DNA of 64,000 nucleotides from an uncultured bacterium. Lineage in GTDB: Bacteria; Pseudomonadota; Alphaproteobacteria; Sphingomonadales; Sphingomonadaceae. Positions 1 through 8,992 of this stretch are shown piece by piece. The stretch's first letter is position 1. The number at the start of each line of letters is the position of its first letter. Both the position numbers and the translations under genes were made by a program. Location of the stretch: the NCBI GenBank assembly GCA_942636505.2, contig CALOGB020000009.1, forward strand, positions 124,001 through 188,000, written 5' to 3'. Below the pieces are notes generated by a model. It worked only from the letters and a program-made list of their open reading frames with translations. It was not told where the DNA came from and did no database searches.

Positions 1-369
1 GAGATGAAAATCGACGTGCCGGGCTTCCAGGGCTCGGTGAAGCTGCCGAAGATCAAGATCGATACCGGCAATTTCGATCTCAACGGCGTGCGGCTGTATC
101 CGGGATCGTCCATCAAGACACTGAACATCGTCGGTAACGAAAACAACGGTAGCGATGCAGGCAGCGGCCTACGTGTTGCATTCACCAGCCCGGCGACTCC
201 GCTAATCGTCCGTGACTGGTTCGCGCAGCGCTTGGGCAAGGTCGGCTACAAGGTCCACGGCGAAGGCACGAACCTGATCGGCACGACCGACGAGAACAAA
301 CCCTTCCGCCTCGAACTCGCCCCAGATGGCAAGGACAAGGCGACCGGCACGATCGTCATCAGCGGATAA
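1..369 (+). CDS. Unknown protein, C-terminal part (5' end outside window)
   Basis: The frame is open from the first base of the window to a TAA at 367-369, so the real start may lie upstream; the ATG at 4 is only the first in view and has no visible ribosome-binding site. The visible 121-122 residues look like a soluble or periplasmic beta-rich domain: alternating lysine/hydrophobic segments (VKLPKIKID), then a segment ending in TGTIVISG. No catalytic motif or membrane helix is visible. I do not recognise the family. A hairpin lies directly downstream, so this is probably the last gene of its transcript. Confidence 0.6.
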   Translation, partial: EMKIDVPGFQGSVKLPKIKIDTGNFDLNGVRLYPGSSIKTLNIVGNENNGSDAGSGLRVAFTSPATPLIVRDWFAQRLGKVGYKVHGEGTNLIGTTDENKPFRLELAPDGKDKATGTIVISG

Positions 370-375
370 GTCTAC

Positions 376-401
376 GATCCTCTCCCGCCAGGGGGAGGAT
401 C
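376..401 (+). terminator. Hairpin downstream of the first gene
   Basis: An 11-bp inverted repeat (GATCCTCTCCC with one mismatch to its partner) and a 4-nt loop begin 7 nt after the stop codon of the first gene. There is no clean T-run, so it is either a weak intrinsic terminator or a 3' stabilising stem. Confidence 0.45.
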
Positions 402-499
402 ATTACAGATTCCAAATCCAGACCAACCCTAACCCAAGCATTTGGCACGGCACCCCCAATCCCCTATATCGGGCGTCCCCCAATCCGGACACGCACCTC

Positions 500-1456
500 A
501 TGCTCGACACCCCCGCCGCCCAGGTCCCGACGCTCAGCCTCGCCACGCAGGACACCGACCCCGACGGTTTCGCCGCCGCGTTCGGCGAATCGTTCGAGCG
601 CTACGGCTTTGCGATCGTCGCCGATCACGGCATTCCCGCCGACCTGATCGAGCGCGCCTGGGCCGAGACCAAGCTGTTGTTCGACCTCCCCGAGGACGAG
701 AAGCGCGGCTATCACATTCCTGGCGGCGGCGGCGCGCGCGGCTATACGCCGTTCAAGACCGAGATCGCCAAGGACGCCAAGGTCGTCGACCTCAAGGAAT
801 TCTGGCACGTCGGTCGCGAGCTCCCCGAGGGTCATCGCTATGCGGACACGATGGCGCCGAACGTCTGGCCGACGCGCCCCGGGGGCTTCAAGCCGGTCTT
901 CCTGGAACTGTTCGCCGCGTTCGACCGCGCCGGCGACAAGCTCCTGTCCGCGATCGCGCGCCACCTGAAGCTCAAGCCCGACTGGTTCGACCCGGCGGTG
1001 AAGGACGGCAACAGCATCCTCCGCCTGCTCCATTACCCGCCGATCCCCGCCGACGCCGAGGGCGTCCGCGCCGGCGCACATGAGGACATCAACCTCATCA
1101 CGCTGCTGCTCGGTGCCGAGGAAGCCGGGCTCGAACTGCTCGATCGCGCTAACGGCCGCTGGCTGTCGATCAAGCCACCCGAGGGCGCGATGGTCGTCAA
1201 CGTCGGCGACATGCTCCAGCGGCTGACCAACAACGTGCTGCCCTCGACCACGCATCGCGTCGTCAACCCGCCCCCCGAACGCCGCGGCCACTCGCGCTAT
1301 TCGATGCCGTTCTTCCTGCACCCCGCGCCGGACTTCCTGATCGAGACGCTGCCGCAGACGATCACCCCGGACAACGCGAACCGCTATCCAAACCCGATCA
1401 CCGCGCACGACTATTTGTACGAGCGACTGGTCGAGATCGGGCTCATCAAGAAGTAG
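500..1456 (+). CDS. 2-oxoglutarate/Fe(II)-dependent oxygenase, isopenicillin N synthase family
   Basis: A 318-residue cytoplasmic non-haem iron oxygenase. The N-terminal DIOX_N region (about 8-120) is followed by the double-stranded beta-helix core. The iron ligands are visible as H194-x-D196 (GAHEDIN) and H252 (TTHRVV), and the co-substrate-binding R-x-S motif follows as RYSMPFF. I chose the ATG at 500 (MLDTPAAQVPTLSL) because it matches where this family begins; the longer upstream reading runs back into the previous gene and is low-complexity. The physiological substrate cannot be read from sequence: relatives act on peptides, flavonoids, hormones and unknown metabolites. It stands alone, with repeat DNA downstream. 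Confidence 0.85.
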   Translation: MLDTPAAQVPTLSLATQDTDPDGFAAAFGESFERYGFAIVADHGIPADLIERAWAETKLLFDLPEDEKRGYHIPGGGGARGYTPFKTEIAKDAKVVDLKEFWHVGRELPEGHRYADTMAPNVWPTRPGGFKPVFLELFAAFDRAGDKLLSAIARHLKLKPDWFDPAVKDGNSILRLLHYPPIPADAEGVRAGAHEDINLITLLLGAEEAGLELLDRANGRWLSIKPPEGAMVVNVGDMLQRLTNNVLPSTTHRVVNPPPERRGHSRYSMPFFLHPAPDFLIETLPQTITPDNANRYPNPITAHDYLYERLVEIGLIKK

Positions 1457-1465
1457 GGGCAGCAT

Positions 1466-1521
1466 GTTTCCCCGCGAAGGCGGGGACCCAGACTGGGCTC
1501 CCGCCTTCGCGGGAGAACAAA
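1466..1521. repeat. Double-hairpin repeat, family A (CCCGCGAAGGCGGG type)
   Basis: Two small palindromes, CCCCGCGAAGGCGGGG and CCCGCCTTCGCGGGAG, face each other across the link ACCCAGACTGGGCTC. The same unit recurs at about 26615, 30631, 47995 and 51032. It starts about 10 bp after the oxygenase stop codon. Confidence 0.8.
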
Positions 1522-1573
1522 TTGGGAGAAGGTCGGTGGGGTTAAGTAAGTGGCGCCTCCGCTACCACCGCCC

Positions 1574-1677
1574 CCACCCCGGCGAAGGCCGGGGCCCAAT
1601 TGGGGGACGGTGATAACGAAGCGCAGCGCGCCGTTACGACCACCTTTCCAATTGGGCCCCGGCCTCCGCCGGGGTGG
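1574..1677. repeat. Double-hairpin repeat, family B (CCCCGGCGAAGGCCGGGG type)
   Basis: Inverted copies of CACCCCGGCGAAGGCCGGGG plus CCAATTGG flank a roughly 45-bp linker. With family A it fills the 340-bp gap before polA. Other copies lie at 12231, 30741, 47787, 50895 and 52991. Folded as RNA it would give a long stem with a small hairpin in each arm. Confidence 0.8.
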
Positions 1678-1796
1678 AGCCTATTCTGATCGGTCAAAGC
1701 GGAGCAAAACACCCCACCGCTTTTCTCCCCACCTGATACCCAACAACCACGCTTCGGCCATTGGTGCGCGCGCCCGCATCCGCTAGACCGCGCGCG

Positions 1797-4571
1797 ATGC
1801 CCCATCTCTATCTCGTCGACGGCTCCGGCTATATCTTCCGCGCCTATCACCGGCTGCCGCCGCTCACCAACAAGCATGGCGAGCCGGTCGGCGCGGTGTA
1901 TGGCTATACGACGATGCTGTGGAAGCTCGCGGACGAGGTCCACGCCGCCGACGGCCCGACCCACATGGCGGTCATCCTCGACAAGTCGTCGAAGACCTTC
2001 CGCAACGATCTCTACGACAAATACAAGGCGCAGCGTCCACCCCCGCCCGAGGATCTCGTCCCCCAGTTCCCGATGATCCGCGACGCCACGCGCGCGTTCA
2101 GCCTCCCCTGCATCGAGACCGAGGGACTAGAAGCCGACGATATCATCGCCTGCTACTCGAAGGCCGCGCTCGCGCAGGGCTGGGAAGTCACGATCGTCTC
2201 GTCCGACAAGGATCTGATGCAGCTGATCGAGCCCGGTCTCGACATGTACGACACGATGAACAACCGGCGGCTCGGCGCGGAACATGTCGCGGAGAAATTC
2301 CACGGCGTCTCGCCCGCGCAGCTCGGCGACGTGCTCGCGCTGATGGGCGACAGCGTCGACAACGTCCCCGGCGTGCCGGGCGTCGGCCCCAAGACCGCGG
2401 CGAAACTGATCCTCGAACACGGCGATCTCGAATCCGTGCTCGCCGCCGCCGACGGCATGAAGAAGGGCAAGCTGCGCGACAATCTGATCGAGCATGCCGA
2501 GATGGCACGGCTGTCGAAGGTGCTCGTCACGCTCAAATGCGACGTGGCGCTGCCCGAGCCGCTCGAGGACCTTGAGCTCAAGGGCATCCCCGACGCCCCC
2601 CTGCGCGCGTTCCTCGAACATCACGGCTTCAAGTCGCTGATCGCCAAGCTATCTGCGGTCGCCGAAGCCCCCGTCGCGGAACCGGCGAGCACGGCCGAAT
2701 TCGACGAGGACGAGCCCTGCAAGCACGACGACTATGAAACGGTCGTCGACGAGGCCGCGCTCGACCGCTGGATCACCGTCGCGAAGCACCAGGGCTGGAT
2801 CGCGATCGACACCGAGACCACCGGCATCGACGCGACGCGCGCCGATCTCGTCGGGGTGAGCATTGCGCTGCATCCGAACCTCGCCTGCTACGTACCTATC
2901 GCGCATGGCGGCACCGATTTGCTCGCGGAAAACCCGGTCCAGCTCGATCGCGCGCTCGTGCTCGCGAAACTGAAGCCGTTGCTGGAGGATCCGAGCGTCC
3001 TCAAGATCGGCCACAACCTCAAATACGACATGATCGTCCTCGGCCGCGCCTACGAGCCGACCGGCGGCGTAAATATCACGCCGTTCGACGACACGATTGT
3101 GATGAGCTTCGATCTCGACGCCGGGCTGCACGGCCACGGCATGGATGAACTCGCCGCGACGCACCTCTCGCACAGCTGCATCGCGTTCAAGGACGTCGTC
3201 GGCACCGGCAAGACACAGCGCACCTTCAACGAAATCGACCTCAAGGCCGCTACCCGCTACGCCGCCGAGGACGCCGACGTGACACTCCGTCTCTGGCGCC
3301 GGTTCAAGCGCCGCCTCCCCGCGGAGGGCTCGACGCGCGTCTACGAGATGGTCGATCGCCCGCTCGTCCCCGTCATTGCGCAGATGGAGATGCACGGGAT
3401 CAAGGTCGACGCCGCCAAACTGTCGAAGCTCTCGACCGAGTTCGCCGGCCAGATGGCGAGCCTGGAGACCGAAATCCACGCGCTCGCCGGCGCGCCCTTC
3501 ACGATCGGCAGCCCCAAGCAACTGGGCGACGTGCTGTTCGAGAAGATGGGCATCAAGGGCGGCCGAAAGGGCAAGTCGGGCGTCTATTCGACCGACGTCA
3601 ACGAACTCGAGCGGATCGCCGCCGACAAGGACTCGCCCGGCGCGGTGATCGCGCGGAAGGTGCTCGACTGGCGGCAATTGTCGAAGCTGAAATCGACCTA
3701 CACCGACGCGTTGCAGGCGCAGATCAACCCGGCGACGGGCCGCGTCCATACGTCCTACTCGCTGACCGGCGCGCAGACCGGTCGCCTGTCGTCGACCGAT
3801 CCGAACCTGCAGAACATCCCGATCCGCACCGAGATCGGCCGCCAGATCCGCGACGCGTTCGTCGCCGAGCCCGGCAACGTCATCCTGGCCGCCGATTACT
3901 CGCAGATCGAGCTACGGCTGGCCGCGCACATGGCGAACGTCCCCGCGCTGAAGGCCGCGTTCGCGAACGGCGACGACATCCACTCGCTGACCGCACAGGA
4001 ACTGTTCGGCGAGGTCAACCGCGACACCCGCGGCCGCGCGAAAACGATCAACTTCGCGATCCTCTACGGCATCTCACGCTGGGGCCTCGCGGGTCGCCTG
4101 GACGTGAGCGCAGACGAAGCGCAGGCGATGATAGACCGCTATTTCGACCGTTTCCCCGGCATCTCGACTTACATCGTCGAAACCACCGAAAGCGTTCGCG
4201 CGACCGGCTACACCACCACGCTGTTCGGAAGAAAAACGCACTTCCCGCGCATCCGCTCGAAGATCCAGCACGAGCGGCAGGGCGCCGAACGCGCCGCGAT
4301 CAACGCGCCGATCCAGGGGACGAGCGCCGACATCATCAAGCGCGCGATGGTGCGGATGGGGCCGGCGTTGCTCGAAGCGGGGCTGCCGAACGTCCGCATG
4401 CTCCTCCAGGTCCACGACGAACTCGTGTTCGAACTGCCGGAAGGTGACGTCGAGGCAGCCAAGCCCGTGATCGAACGCGTCATGGCGACGGCGGCACTGC
4501 CCGCGGTGACGCTCGACGTCCCCCTCGGTATCGAGATCGGCACCGGCCTGAGCTGGGGCGCCGCGCATTGA
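1797..4571 (+). CDS. polA: DNA polymerase I
   Basis: A 924-residue replication/repair polymerase that removes RNA primers and fills gaps. All three domains are present: a 5'-3' flap nuclease (about 1-290, LVDGSGYIFRAYH at the N-terminus), an intact 3'-5' proofreading exonuclease (DxE at D338/E340 in IDTETTG, then HNLKYD and YAAEDAD), and the polymerase domain. Motif A is DYSQIE from D700, motif B is RGRAKTINFAILYG, and motif C is VHDE with the catalytic D874. The ATG at 1797 gives MPHLYLVDGSGY, the usual N-terminus; the upstream in-frame codon would add 12 residues that do not belong. The length is typical for the family. Confidence 0.97.
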   Translation: MPHLYLVDGSGYIFRAYHRLPPLTNKHGEPVGAVYGYTTMLWKLADEVHAADGPTHMAVILDKSSKTFRNDLYDKYKAQRPPPPEDLVPQFPMIRDATRAFSLPCIETEGLEADDIIACYSKAALAQGWEVTIVSSDKDLMQLIEPGLDMYDTMNNRRLGAEHVAEKFHGVSPAQLGDVLALMGDSVDNVPGVPGVGPKTAAKLILEHGDLESVLAAADGMKKGKLRDNLIEHAEMARLSKVLVTLKCDVALPEPLEDLELKGIPDAPLRAFLEHHGFKSLIAKLSAVAEAPVAEPASTAEFDEDEPCKHDDYETVVDEAALDRWITVAKHQGWIAIDTETTGIDATRADLVGVSIALHPNLACYVPIAHGGTDLLAENPVQLDRALVLAKLKPLLEDPSVLKIGHNLKYDMIVLGRAYEPTGGVNITPFDDTIVMSFDLDAGLHGHGMDELAATHLSHSCIAFKDVVGTGKTQRTFNEIDLKAATRYAAEDADVTLRLWRRFKRRLPAEGSTRVYEMVDRPLVPVIAQMEMHGIKVDAAKLSKLSTEFAGQMASLETEIHALAGAPFTIGSPKQLGDVLFEKMGIKGGRKGKSGVYSTDVNELERIAADKDSPGAVIARKVLDWRQLSKLKSTYTDALQAQINPATGRVHTSYSLTGAQTGRLSSTDPNLQNIPIRTEIGRQIRDAFVAEPGNVILAADYSQIELRLAAHMANVPALKAAFANGDDIHSLTAQELFGEVNRDTRGRAKTINFAILYGISRWGLAGRLDVSADEAQAMIDRYFDRFPGISTYIVETTESVRATGYTTTLFGRKTHFPRIRSKIQHERQGAERAAINAPIQGTSADIIKRAMVRMGPALLEAGLPNVRMLLQVHDELVFELPEGDVEAAKPVIERVMATAALPAVTLDVPLGIEIGTGLSWGAAH

Positions 4572-4595
4572 GCCAGAAACTGCCCGAAAACCTTC

Positions 4596-4700
4596 CCCCC
4601 TCCCTGAAAGGGAGGGGCCGGGGGTGGGTCGGCTCGAGGCAGGCGCAACCGAACCTCACGGGCCAACCCACCCCCTACCCCTCCCTTCCAGGGAGGGGAG
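4596..4700. repeat. Double-hairpin repeat, family C (CCCCTCCCTGAAAGGGAGGGG type)
   Basis: Inverted copies of the small palindrome plus GGGGGTGGGTCGG flank a roughly 30-bp linker. Its right end, GGGAGGGG, stops 5 nt before the GTG start at 4705 and looks like the ribosome-binding site of the flippase gene. Further copies lie at 7712 and 22641. Confidence 0.8.
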
Positions 4701-4704
4701 AAGC

Positions 4705-6222
4705 GTGACCGAGGCCACGCAAGACATCGACACGCTCGCCAAGGGCGGCCGGACCAACATCGCCGGCTTCGTCCTCCGCCTGGCCGCGCGCATCCCGTTC
4801 CTGTTCATCGCCGGCCGCATCTACGGCCCTGACCTCGTCGGCCGGTTCGCGATCGCGGTCGTGGTGGTCGAACTCGCCGCGCTTCTCGCGACGCTCGGCC
4901 TCAAGCGCGGCCTCGCCCAAGCGCTCAGCAGCGCCGACCGCCCGCACGCCAACGTCGTGTGGGACGCGATGGCAGTCGCGTTCGTCGCGTCGCTCATCGC
5001 CAGCGCCGTGCTCTGCACCTTCCCGCAGATCATGTATCCGAACAGCGCGATCACCGGGCTCGACCGGTTCCTGCCGCTGATCATCGTCGCGATCGCCTGG
5101 TCCGACGTCAGCCTCGCCGCGCTCGCCTACCGCCTCAACGTCAAGGCCGCCGTCACCGCCCGCGCGGTGGTCGAGCCCTGGACGATCTCGATCGCCGCCT
5201 GGGCGTTCTCCTATTTCACGATCCGCGACGGCCTGGTCCTCAGCTACGTCGCGTCGATGACCGCGGCGCTGATCGCCAGCCTCGTACCGTTCCTGCGCAG
5301 CTACGGCGTGCCGCGCGGCTGGAAACCCCAGCTCCGCCCGCTCTATGCGCTCGCGCGGGCCAACGTGCCGCTCGCCGGTGCCGACATCCTCGAATGGGGC
5401 AGCCGCAACGTCGACCGCTTCATCCTCGGTGTGATGTTCGAGCCGAAGATCGTCGGCATCTATTACATGGCGCAACAGGTCGCGAGCCTGCCGCAGAAGC
5501 TCAAGACCAGCTTCGACCCGATCCTCGGCCCCGTCATCACCCACAGCCTCGCGATCAACGACCGCGCCGCGATCGCTAATCAGGTGCGACAAGTGGCGTT
5601 CTGGATCATGGCCGCGCAAGGCGGGCTCGCGCTGATGGGCTCGATCCCCGGCGAAGCGGTGATGGGCGTGGTCGGTCCGCAGTTCGTCGCCGGCACCGCC
5701 GCGCTCGCGTTCCTGCTCACTGCCGAGGTCCTCGCCTCGACCGGTGCGGTCAGCGAATCCGCGCTCGTCTACATCGCCCGCCACCGCAATTTGATGATCT
5801 CCGCGGCAATGCTCGCGTTTCAGGTCGGCCTCAGCTTCGCGCTGATCTTCACGATCCGGGCGCTGGGCTACCCCGTCAACTACCAGGCGGCGGGTCCGGC
5901 GATCGCGCTGATGCTGTCGGTGGGTCTGACGTCGATCATCAAGTCGAAGCTGCTCGGCCATCTGCTCGGGACCAGCGTCTCGCCGTGGCGCTGGCCGCTG
6001 ATCTGGGCCGCGCTTGCCGCGATCGTCGTCGGGGCCGGGTTCACCGCGCTGCCCAAACGCTACGAATGGGTCGAACTCGCGATCGGCGAACCCGCGATCG
6101 CGGCCACCTATCTCTTCATCCTGTGGAAATACGCATTCGGCCCTGCGGACCGCGCCTTGTTTGGCAAATCGACGCCGGTCGGCGAGGCGACGCTGCCAAA
6201 TGCCGGATCACCGATCCGCTAA
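4705..6222 (+). CDS. Polysaccharide/oligosaccharide flippase (Wzx/MOP superfamily)
   Basis: A 505-residue integral membrane protein with about 12-14 hydrophobic segments and little soluble sequence, of the polysaccharide-biosynthesis exporter type that flips lipid-linked saccharides across the inner membrane. The N-terminal stretch RTNIAGFVLRLAARIPFLF followed by GRIYGPDLVGRF is typical of the family. The start is a GTG at 4705 placed right after GGGAGGGGAG, which is the end of a family C repeat; the reading open from 4624 would run through the repeat and is unlikely. No glycosyltransferases are adjacent, so the substrate (capsule, O-antigen or exopolysaccharide) is unknown. It converges with the next gene, 5 bp apart. 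Confidence 0.82.
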   Translation: MTEATQDIDTLAKGGRTNIAGFVLRLAARIPFLFIAGRIYGPDLVGRFAIAVVVVELAALLATLGLKRGLAQALSSADRPHANVVWDAMAVAFVASLIASAVLCTFPQIMYPNSAITGLDRFLPLIIVAIAWSDVSLAALAYRLNVKAAVTARAVVEPWTISIAAWAFSYFTIRDGLVLSYVASMTAALIASLVPFLRSYGVPRGWKPQLRPLYALARANVPLAGADILEWGSRNVDRFILGVMFEPKIVGIYYMAQQVASLPQKLKTSFDPILGPVITHSLAINDRAAIANQVRQVAFWIMAAQGGLALMGSIPGEAVMGVVGPQFVAGTAALAFLLTAEVLASTGAVSESALVYIARHRNLMISAAMLAFQVGLSFALIFTIRALGYPVNYQAAGPAIALMLSVGLTSIIKSKLLGHLLGTSVSPWRWPLIWAALAAIVVGAGFTALPKRYEWVELAIGEPAIAATYLFILWKYAFGPADRALFGKSTPVGEATLPNAGSPIR

Positions 6223-6227
6223 CGCGA

Positions 6228-7256
6228 TCAGTATGCGCGGGCGACCGCGAACTCAACGGCCTCGATCATCGCATCCTTGGCGGCTCCGTTGGGGAAGCCG
6301 GCGATCGAGTCGATCGCGCGCTGGCCGTAATGTCGGGCGCGCGCGAACGTGTCGTCGATTGCGCGAGTGGAGCGGATCAGGCGGATCGCGTTCTGCAGAT
6401 CAGCCTCGCTGTCACGGCGACCTTCGACCGCATCCTTCCAGAACGCACGATCTTCATCCGAGCCACGCGCATAGGCGAGGATCACCGGAAGCGTCATCTT
6501 GCCCTCGCGGAAGTCGTCGCCCGCATCCTTGCCCATCGTGTCCGCGTCCGAGACGTAATCGATCGCGTCGTCGACCAGCTGGAACGCGATGCCCAGGTTA
6601 CGACCATAGGCGTCGAGCGCAGCCTCCTCGGCCTCGGGACGATCGGCGACGACCGCCGAGATCCGGCACGCGGCTGCGAACAGCGCCGCGGTCTTCGCAC
6701 CGATGATGTCGAGATAGCGCTCCTCGCCCAGATCGACCCGGCGCGCGGCGGTGAGCTGGTTGACCTCGCCCTCGGCGATGACCGCGCTGGTCGAGGACAG
6801 TATCTTCAGCGCCTTCAGGCTGCCGGCTTCGACCATCAGTTCGAAGCTGCGGCTGAACAAGAAGTCGCCGACCAGCACGCTGGCGGGGTTACCCCAGATG
6901 ATGTTGGCGGTGCGCTTGCCGCGGCGCAGGTCCGAGCCGTCGACGACGTCGTCGTGCAGCAGCGTCGCAGTGTGGATGAACTCGACCGCGGCCGCGAGCA
7001 GATGATGCTGCGTACCCGCATAGCCGATCAGTTGCGCGCTCGCGAGCGTCAGCATCGGCCGCATCCGCTTGCCGCCACCCGCGATAAGGTGACCCGCGAG
7101 TTCGGGGATCAGCGGGATCTCGGACTCCATCCGGCCGCGGATCACCGCGTTGACCTGGTCCATGTCGCTACGGACAAGCTTGACCATCGGGTCCAGCGAG
7201 GGCTGGGACTCGGGCGTGGGACGAAGGGTGTCGAGGCGGTGGACGGTGGCGCTCAT
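6228..7256 (-). CDS. ispB: All-trans polyprenyl diphosphate synthase (octaprenyl/decaprenyl type)
   Basis: A 342-residue long-chain isoprenyl synthase that extends farnesyl diphosphate with isopentenyl diphosphate to make the ubiquinone side chain. Both aspartate-rich magnesium sites are present: HDDVVDGSD (DDxxD) in the middle and DDAIDYVSD near residue 230. GGGKRMRP marks the isopentenyl diphosphate site. The ATG at 7256 (MSATVHRLDTL) fits the family; upstream in-frame sequence is arginine-rich shadow. Chain length (8, 9 or 10 units) cannot be decided by eye; sphingomonads usually make Q10, so decaprenyl is the better guess. It is divergent from chorismate mutase across 149 bp. Confidence 0.9.
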   Translation of the reverse strand: MSATVHRLDTLRPTPESQPSLDPMVKLVRSDMDQVNAVIRGRMESEIPLIPELAGHLIAGGGKRMRPMLTLASAQLIGYAGTQHHLLAAAVEFIHTATLLHDDVVDGSDLRRGKRTANIIWGNPASVLVGDFLFSRSFELMVEAGSLKALKILSSTSAVIAEGEVNQLTAARRVDLGEERYLDIIGAKTAALFAAACRISAVVADRPEAEEAALDAYGRNLGIAFQLVDDAIDYVSDADTMGKDAGDDFREGKMTLPVILAYARGSDEDRAFWKDAVEGRRDSEADLQNAIRLIRSTRAIDDTFARARHYGQRAIDSIAGFPNGAAKDAMIEAVEFAVARAY

Positions 7257-7405
7257 CTTCCCGAGCCTCTGACGCCTATGCCCCTGCAAAGCAACCCTTG
7301 CCGGGCGTCGGACTGCCCCGGCTCGCCCCGATCTGCCGTGCGACGCCTTGCCGATCCGGTTGCGCCACCGCAAAAGGCGCGCCGAACCAACGAAAGGGTA
7401 TTTTG

Positions 7406-7693
7406 GTGGCTGACGACCTGTTGACCGGATACCGGCAGAGCATCGACAATATCGATGCGGCACTGATCCACATGCTCGCGGAGCGCTTCAAGGTGACGCA
7501 GGCGGTGGGTCGGCACAAGGCGACGCACGGCCTTCCCGCCGCGGATCCGGGCCGTGAGGAACGCCAGATCGCCCGATTGCGGCATCTGGCGGCGGAAGCG
7601 CAGCTCGATCCCGAGTTTTCGGAAAAATTCCTGCGCTTCATCATCGACGAGGTGATCCGTCACCATGAGCGGTTAGCGCACGATCCGGTTTGA
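7406..7693 (+). CDS. Chorismate mutase, AroQ type
   Basis: A 95-residue all-helical monofunctional chorismate mutase, converting chorismate to prephenate for phenylalanine and tyrosine synthesis. The pattern of R in YRQSIDNIDAAL, ERFKVTQAVGRHK and the C-terminal FIIDEVIRHH matches the AroQ fold, with R and K residues placed for chorismate binding. I used the GTG at 7406 (read as MADDLLTGYRQ), preceded by AAAGGG; earlier in-frame starts add arginine-rich sequence that no family member has. No signal peptide is seen, so it is the cytoplasmic form. Confidence 0.88.
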   Translation: MADDLLTGYRQSIDNIDAALIHMLAERFKVTQAVGRHKATHGLPAADPGREERQIARLRHLAAEAQLDPEFSEKFLRFIIDEVIRHHERLAHDPV

Positions 7694-7711
7694 GGGGCGA
7701 GATGGGTTCTT

Positions 7712-7820
7712 CTCCCCTCCCTGGAAGGGAGGGGTCGGGGGTGGGTCGGTTTCCGCATATCAGACCGTTAGGGCACGAGCGAGCCAACCCACCCCCAGCC
7801 CCTCCCTTTCAGGGAGGGGA
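7712..7820. repeat. Double-hairpin repeat, family C
   Basis: Inverted copies of CCCCTCCCTGGAAGGGAGGGG with a roughly 40-bp linker lie between chorismate mutase and the VirJ-like gene. The right end (AGGGAGGGGAG) sits 3-4 nt upstream of the GTG at 7824 and appears to serve as its ribosome-binding site. Confidence 0.8.
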
Positions 7821-7823
7821 GTA

Positions 7824-8591
7824 GTGCATGACGAAAACGTCATCCTTGCTCCACGTGCCCATCACCCGCCCGGGCGCAATCGGTTGCGGATGACGTGGCT
7901 CTACCGATCCCTGCTCGCGCTGCTCATGGCCGCCATTGCTGCGGCCGGATTCATGAGCTGGCTCGGCTATTTCGGTGGGCCGTTGTTCACCGATGTCTAC
8001 CCGACCAAGCCGCAGCGGCCATTCGCCGTTGTCCTCCTCACCGGCGATCTCGGCTACAAGATCGGCATGGCGCCGCAGATCGCACGACGGTTGGCGGCGG
8101 ATGGCGTGCCGGTGGTTGCAGTCAACACGCTCACCTATCTGCGCACGACGCGGACGCCGGCGGACATCACGACACTGATCGCGCGCGCCGAGCAGCGCGC
8201 GTTGCGGCTCGGCCATGCCGACCGGGTGGTCCTGATCGGCCAGTCGTTCGGCGCGGACATGCTGCATGTCGGGCTGGTCGACCTTGCCCCCGAACTCCGC
8301 GCGAAGATCGCCAAGGTCGCGCTGATCGTGCCCGAGGACAACGTCCAGTTCCGCGCGTCGCCGAGCGAGGTCTTCGATCTCTGGACCCCGACCGTCGACG
8401 CGATGCCGACCGCGCGGCAGCTGACCTGGGCACCTTTGCTATGCGTGCAGGGCGTGGAGGAAGTCGGCAGCCTGTGCCCGTTGCTGACGCAGGCCAATGC
8501 GTCACGGATCGCGTTGCCGGGCGGACACCCGCTTCACCGCGACGCCGATGCGCTCTACGAGGTGCTGGCGCGGTTCGTTTTCGCGGATTGA
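7824..8591 (+). CDS. VirJ/AcvB-family periplasmic alpha/beta hydrolase
   Basis: 255 residues: a short basic N-terminus, one membrane/signal segment (about 26-48, SLLALLMAAIAAAGF), then a VirJ domain. The nucleophile elbow is GQSFGAD (S141), and the family region LLTGDLGYKIG, GVPVVAVNTLTYL, RTPADI is clear. In Agrobacterium and Rhizobium the homologue AcvB is encoded with the MprF/LpiA lysyl-phosphatidylglycerol synthase and hydrolyses that lipid in the periplasm; here MprF is two genes downstream, so the same role is inferred. The start could be the GTG at 7824, with a repeat-derived ribosome-binding site, or the ATG at 7890, which has none. Confidence 0.82.
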   Translation: MHDENVILAPRAHHPPGRNRLRMTWLYRSLLALLMAAIAAAGFMSWLGYFGGPLFTDVYPTKPQRPFAVVLLTGDLGYKIGMAPQIARRLAADGVPVVAVNTLTYLRTTRTPADITTLIARAEQRALRLGHADRVVLIGQSFGADMLHVGLVDLAPELRAKIAKVALIVPEDNVQFRASPSEVFDLWTPTVDAMPTARQLTWAPLLCVQGVEEVGSLCPLLTQANASRIALPGGHPLHRDADALYEVLARFVFAD

Positions 8592-8601
8592 GGATCGACC
8601 G

Positions 8602-8988
8602 ATGATTCCTGTGATGATGGCGCTCGCGATGGCCGTGGGCAGCCCGGCCCCTGCTTCCCCCGTGGAAGGCACCTGGCACAATCCGAAGAACAGCGTGGCC
8701 GTGAAGACCGGCGCCTGCGGGGACAGGCTGTGCGGCTGGGTGGTGCGCGCCAGCGACGAGGCGCAGGCCGACGCCCGCGATGGCGGCACGCCGAAACTGA
8801 TCGGCACCGCCTTGCTCCGCGAATATCGCCCTAGCGGCCGCAGGAAATGGTCGGGCCAGATCTTCGTCCCCGACATGGGTCGCACCTTCGGGTCGACGCT
8901 GACGCTGGTCGACGCGAATACGATCGACGTGAAAGGCTGCCTGATCGGCGGGTTCCTGTGCAAGACGCAGACCTGGCACCGCGGTTGA
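8602..8988 (+). CDS. DUF2147 family secreted protein
   Basis: 128 residues with a short signal peptide (MIPVMMALAMAVGSPAPAS), then a small beta-barrel-like domain beginning with PVEGTWHNP and ending in CKTQTWHRG. Cysteine pairs in GACGDRLCGW and GCLIGGFLCK may form disulfides in the periplasm. DUF2147 proteins are common, small, exported and of unknown function. It starts 10 bp after the VirJ-like gene and ends 4 bp before mprF, so the three genes are almost certainly co-transcribed, which suggests a role in the cell envelope. Confidence 0.85.
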   Translation: MIPVMMALAMAVGSPAPASPVEGTWHNPKNSVAVKTGACGDRLCGWVVRASDEAQADARDGGTPKLIGTALLREYRPSGRRKWSGQIFVPDMGRTFGSTLTLVDANTIDVKGCLIGGFLCKTQTWHRG

Positions 8989-8992
8989 CCCG

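Noticed and set aside
464-1465. Long open frame antisense to the oxygenase gene (333 codons)
   Set aside because: It mirrors the real gene in a GC-rich frame, has arginine/valine/glutamate-rich composition and no recognisable domain.
4675-5961. 428-codon open frame antisense to the flippase gene
   Set aside because: Extremely charged, low-complexity translation typical of the complement of GC-rich membrane-protein genes.
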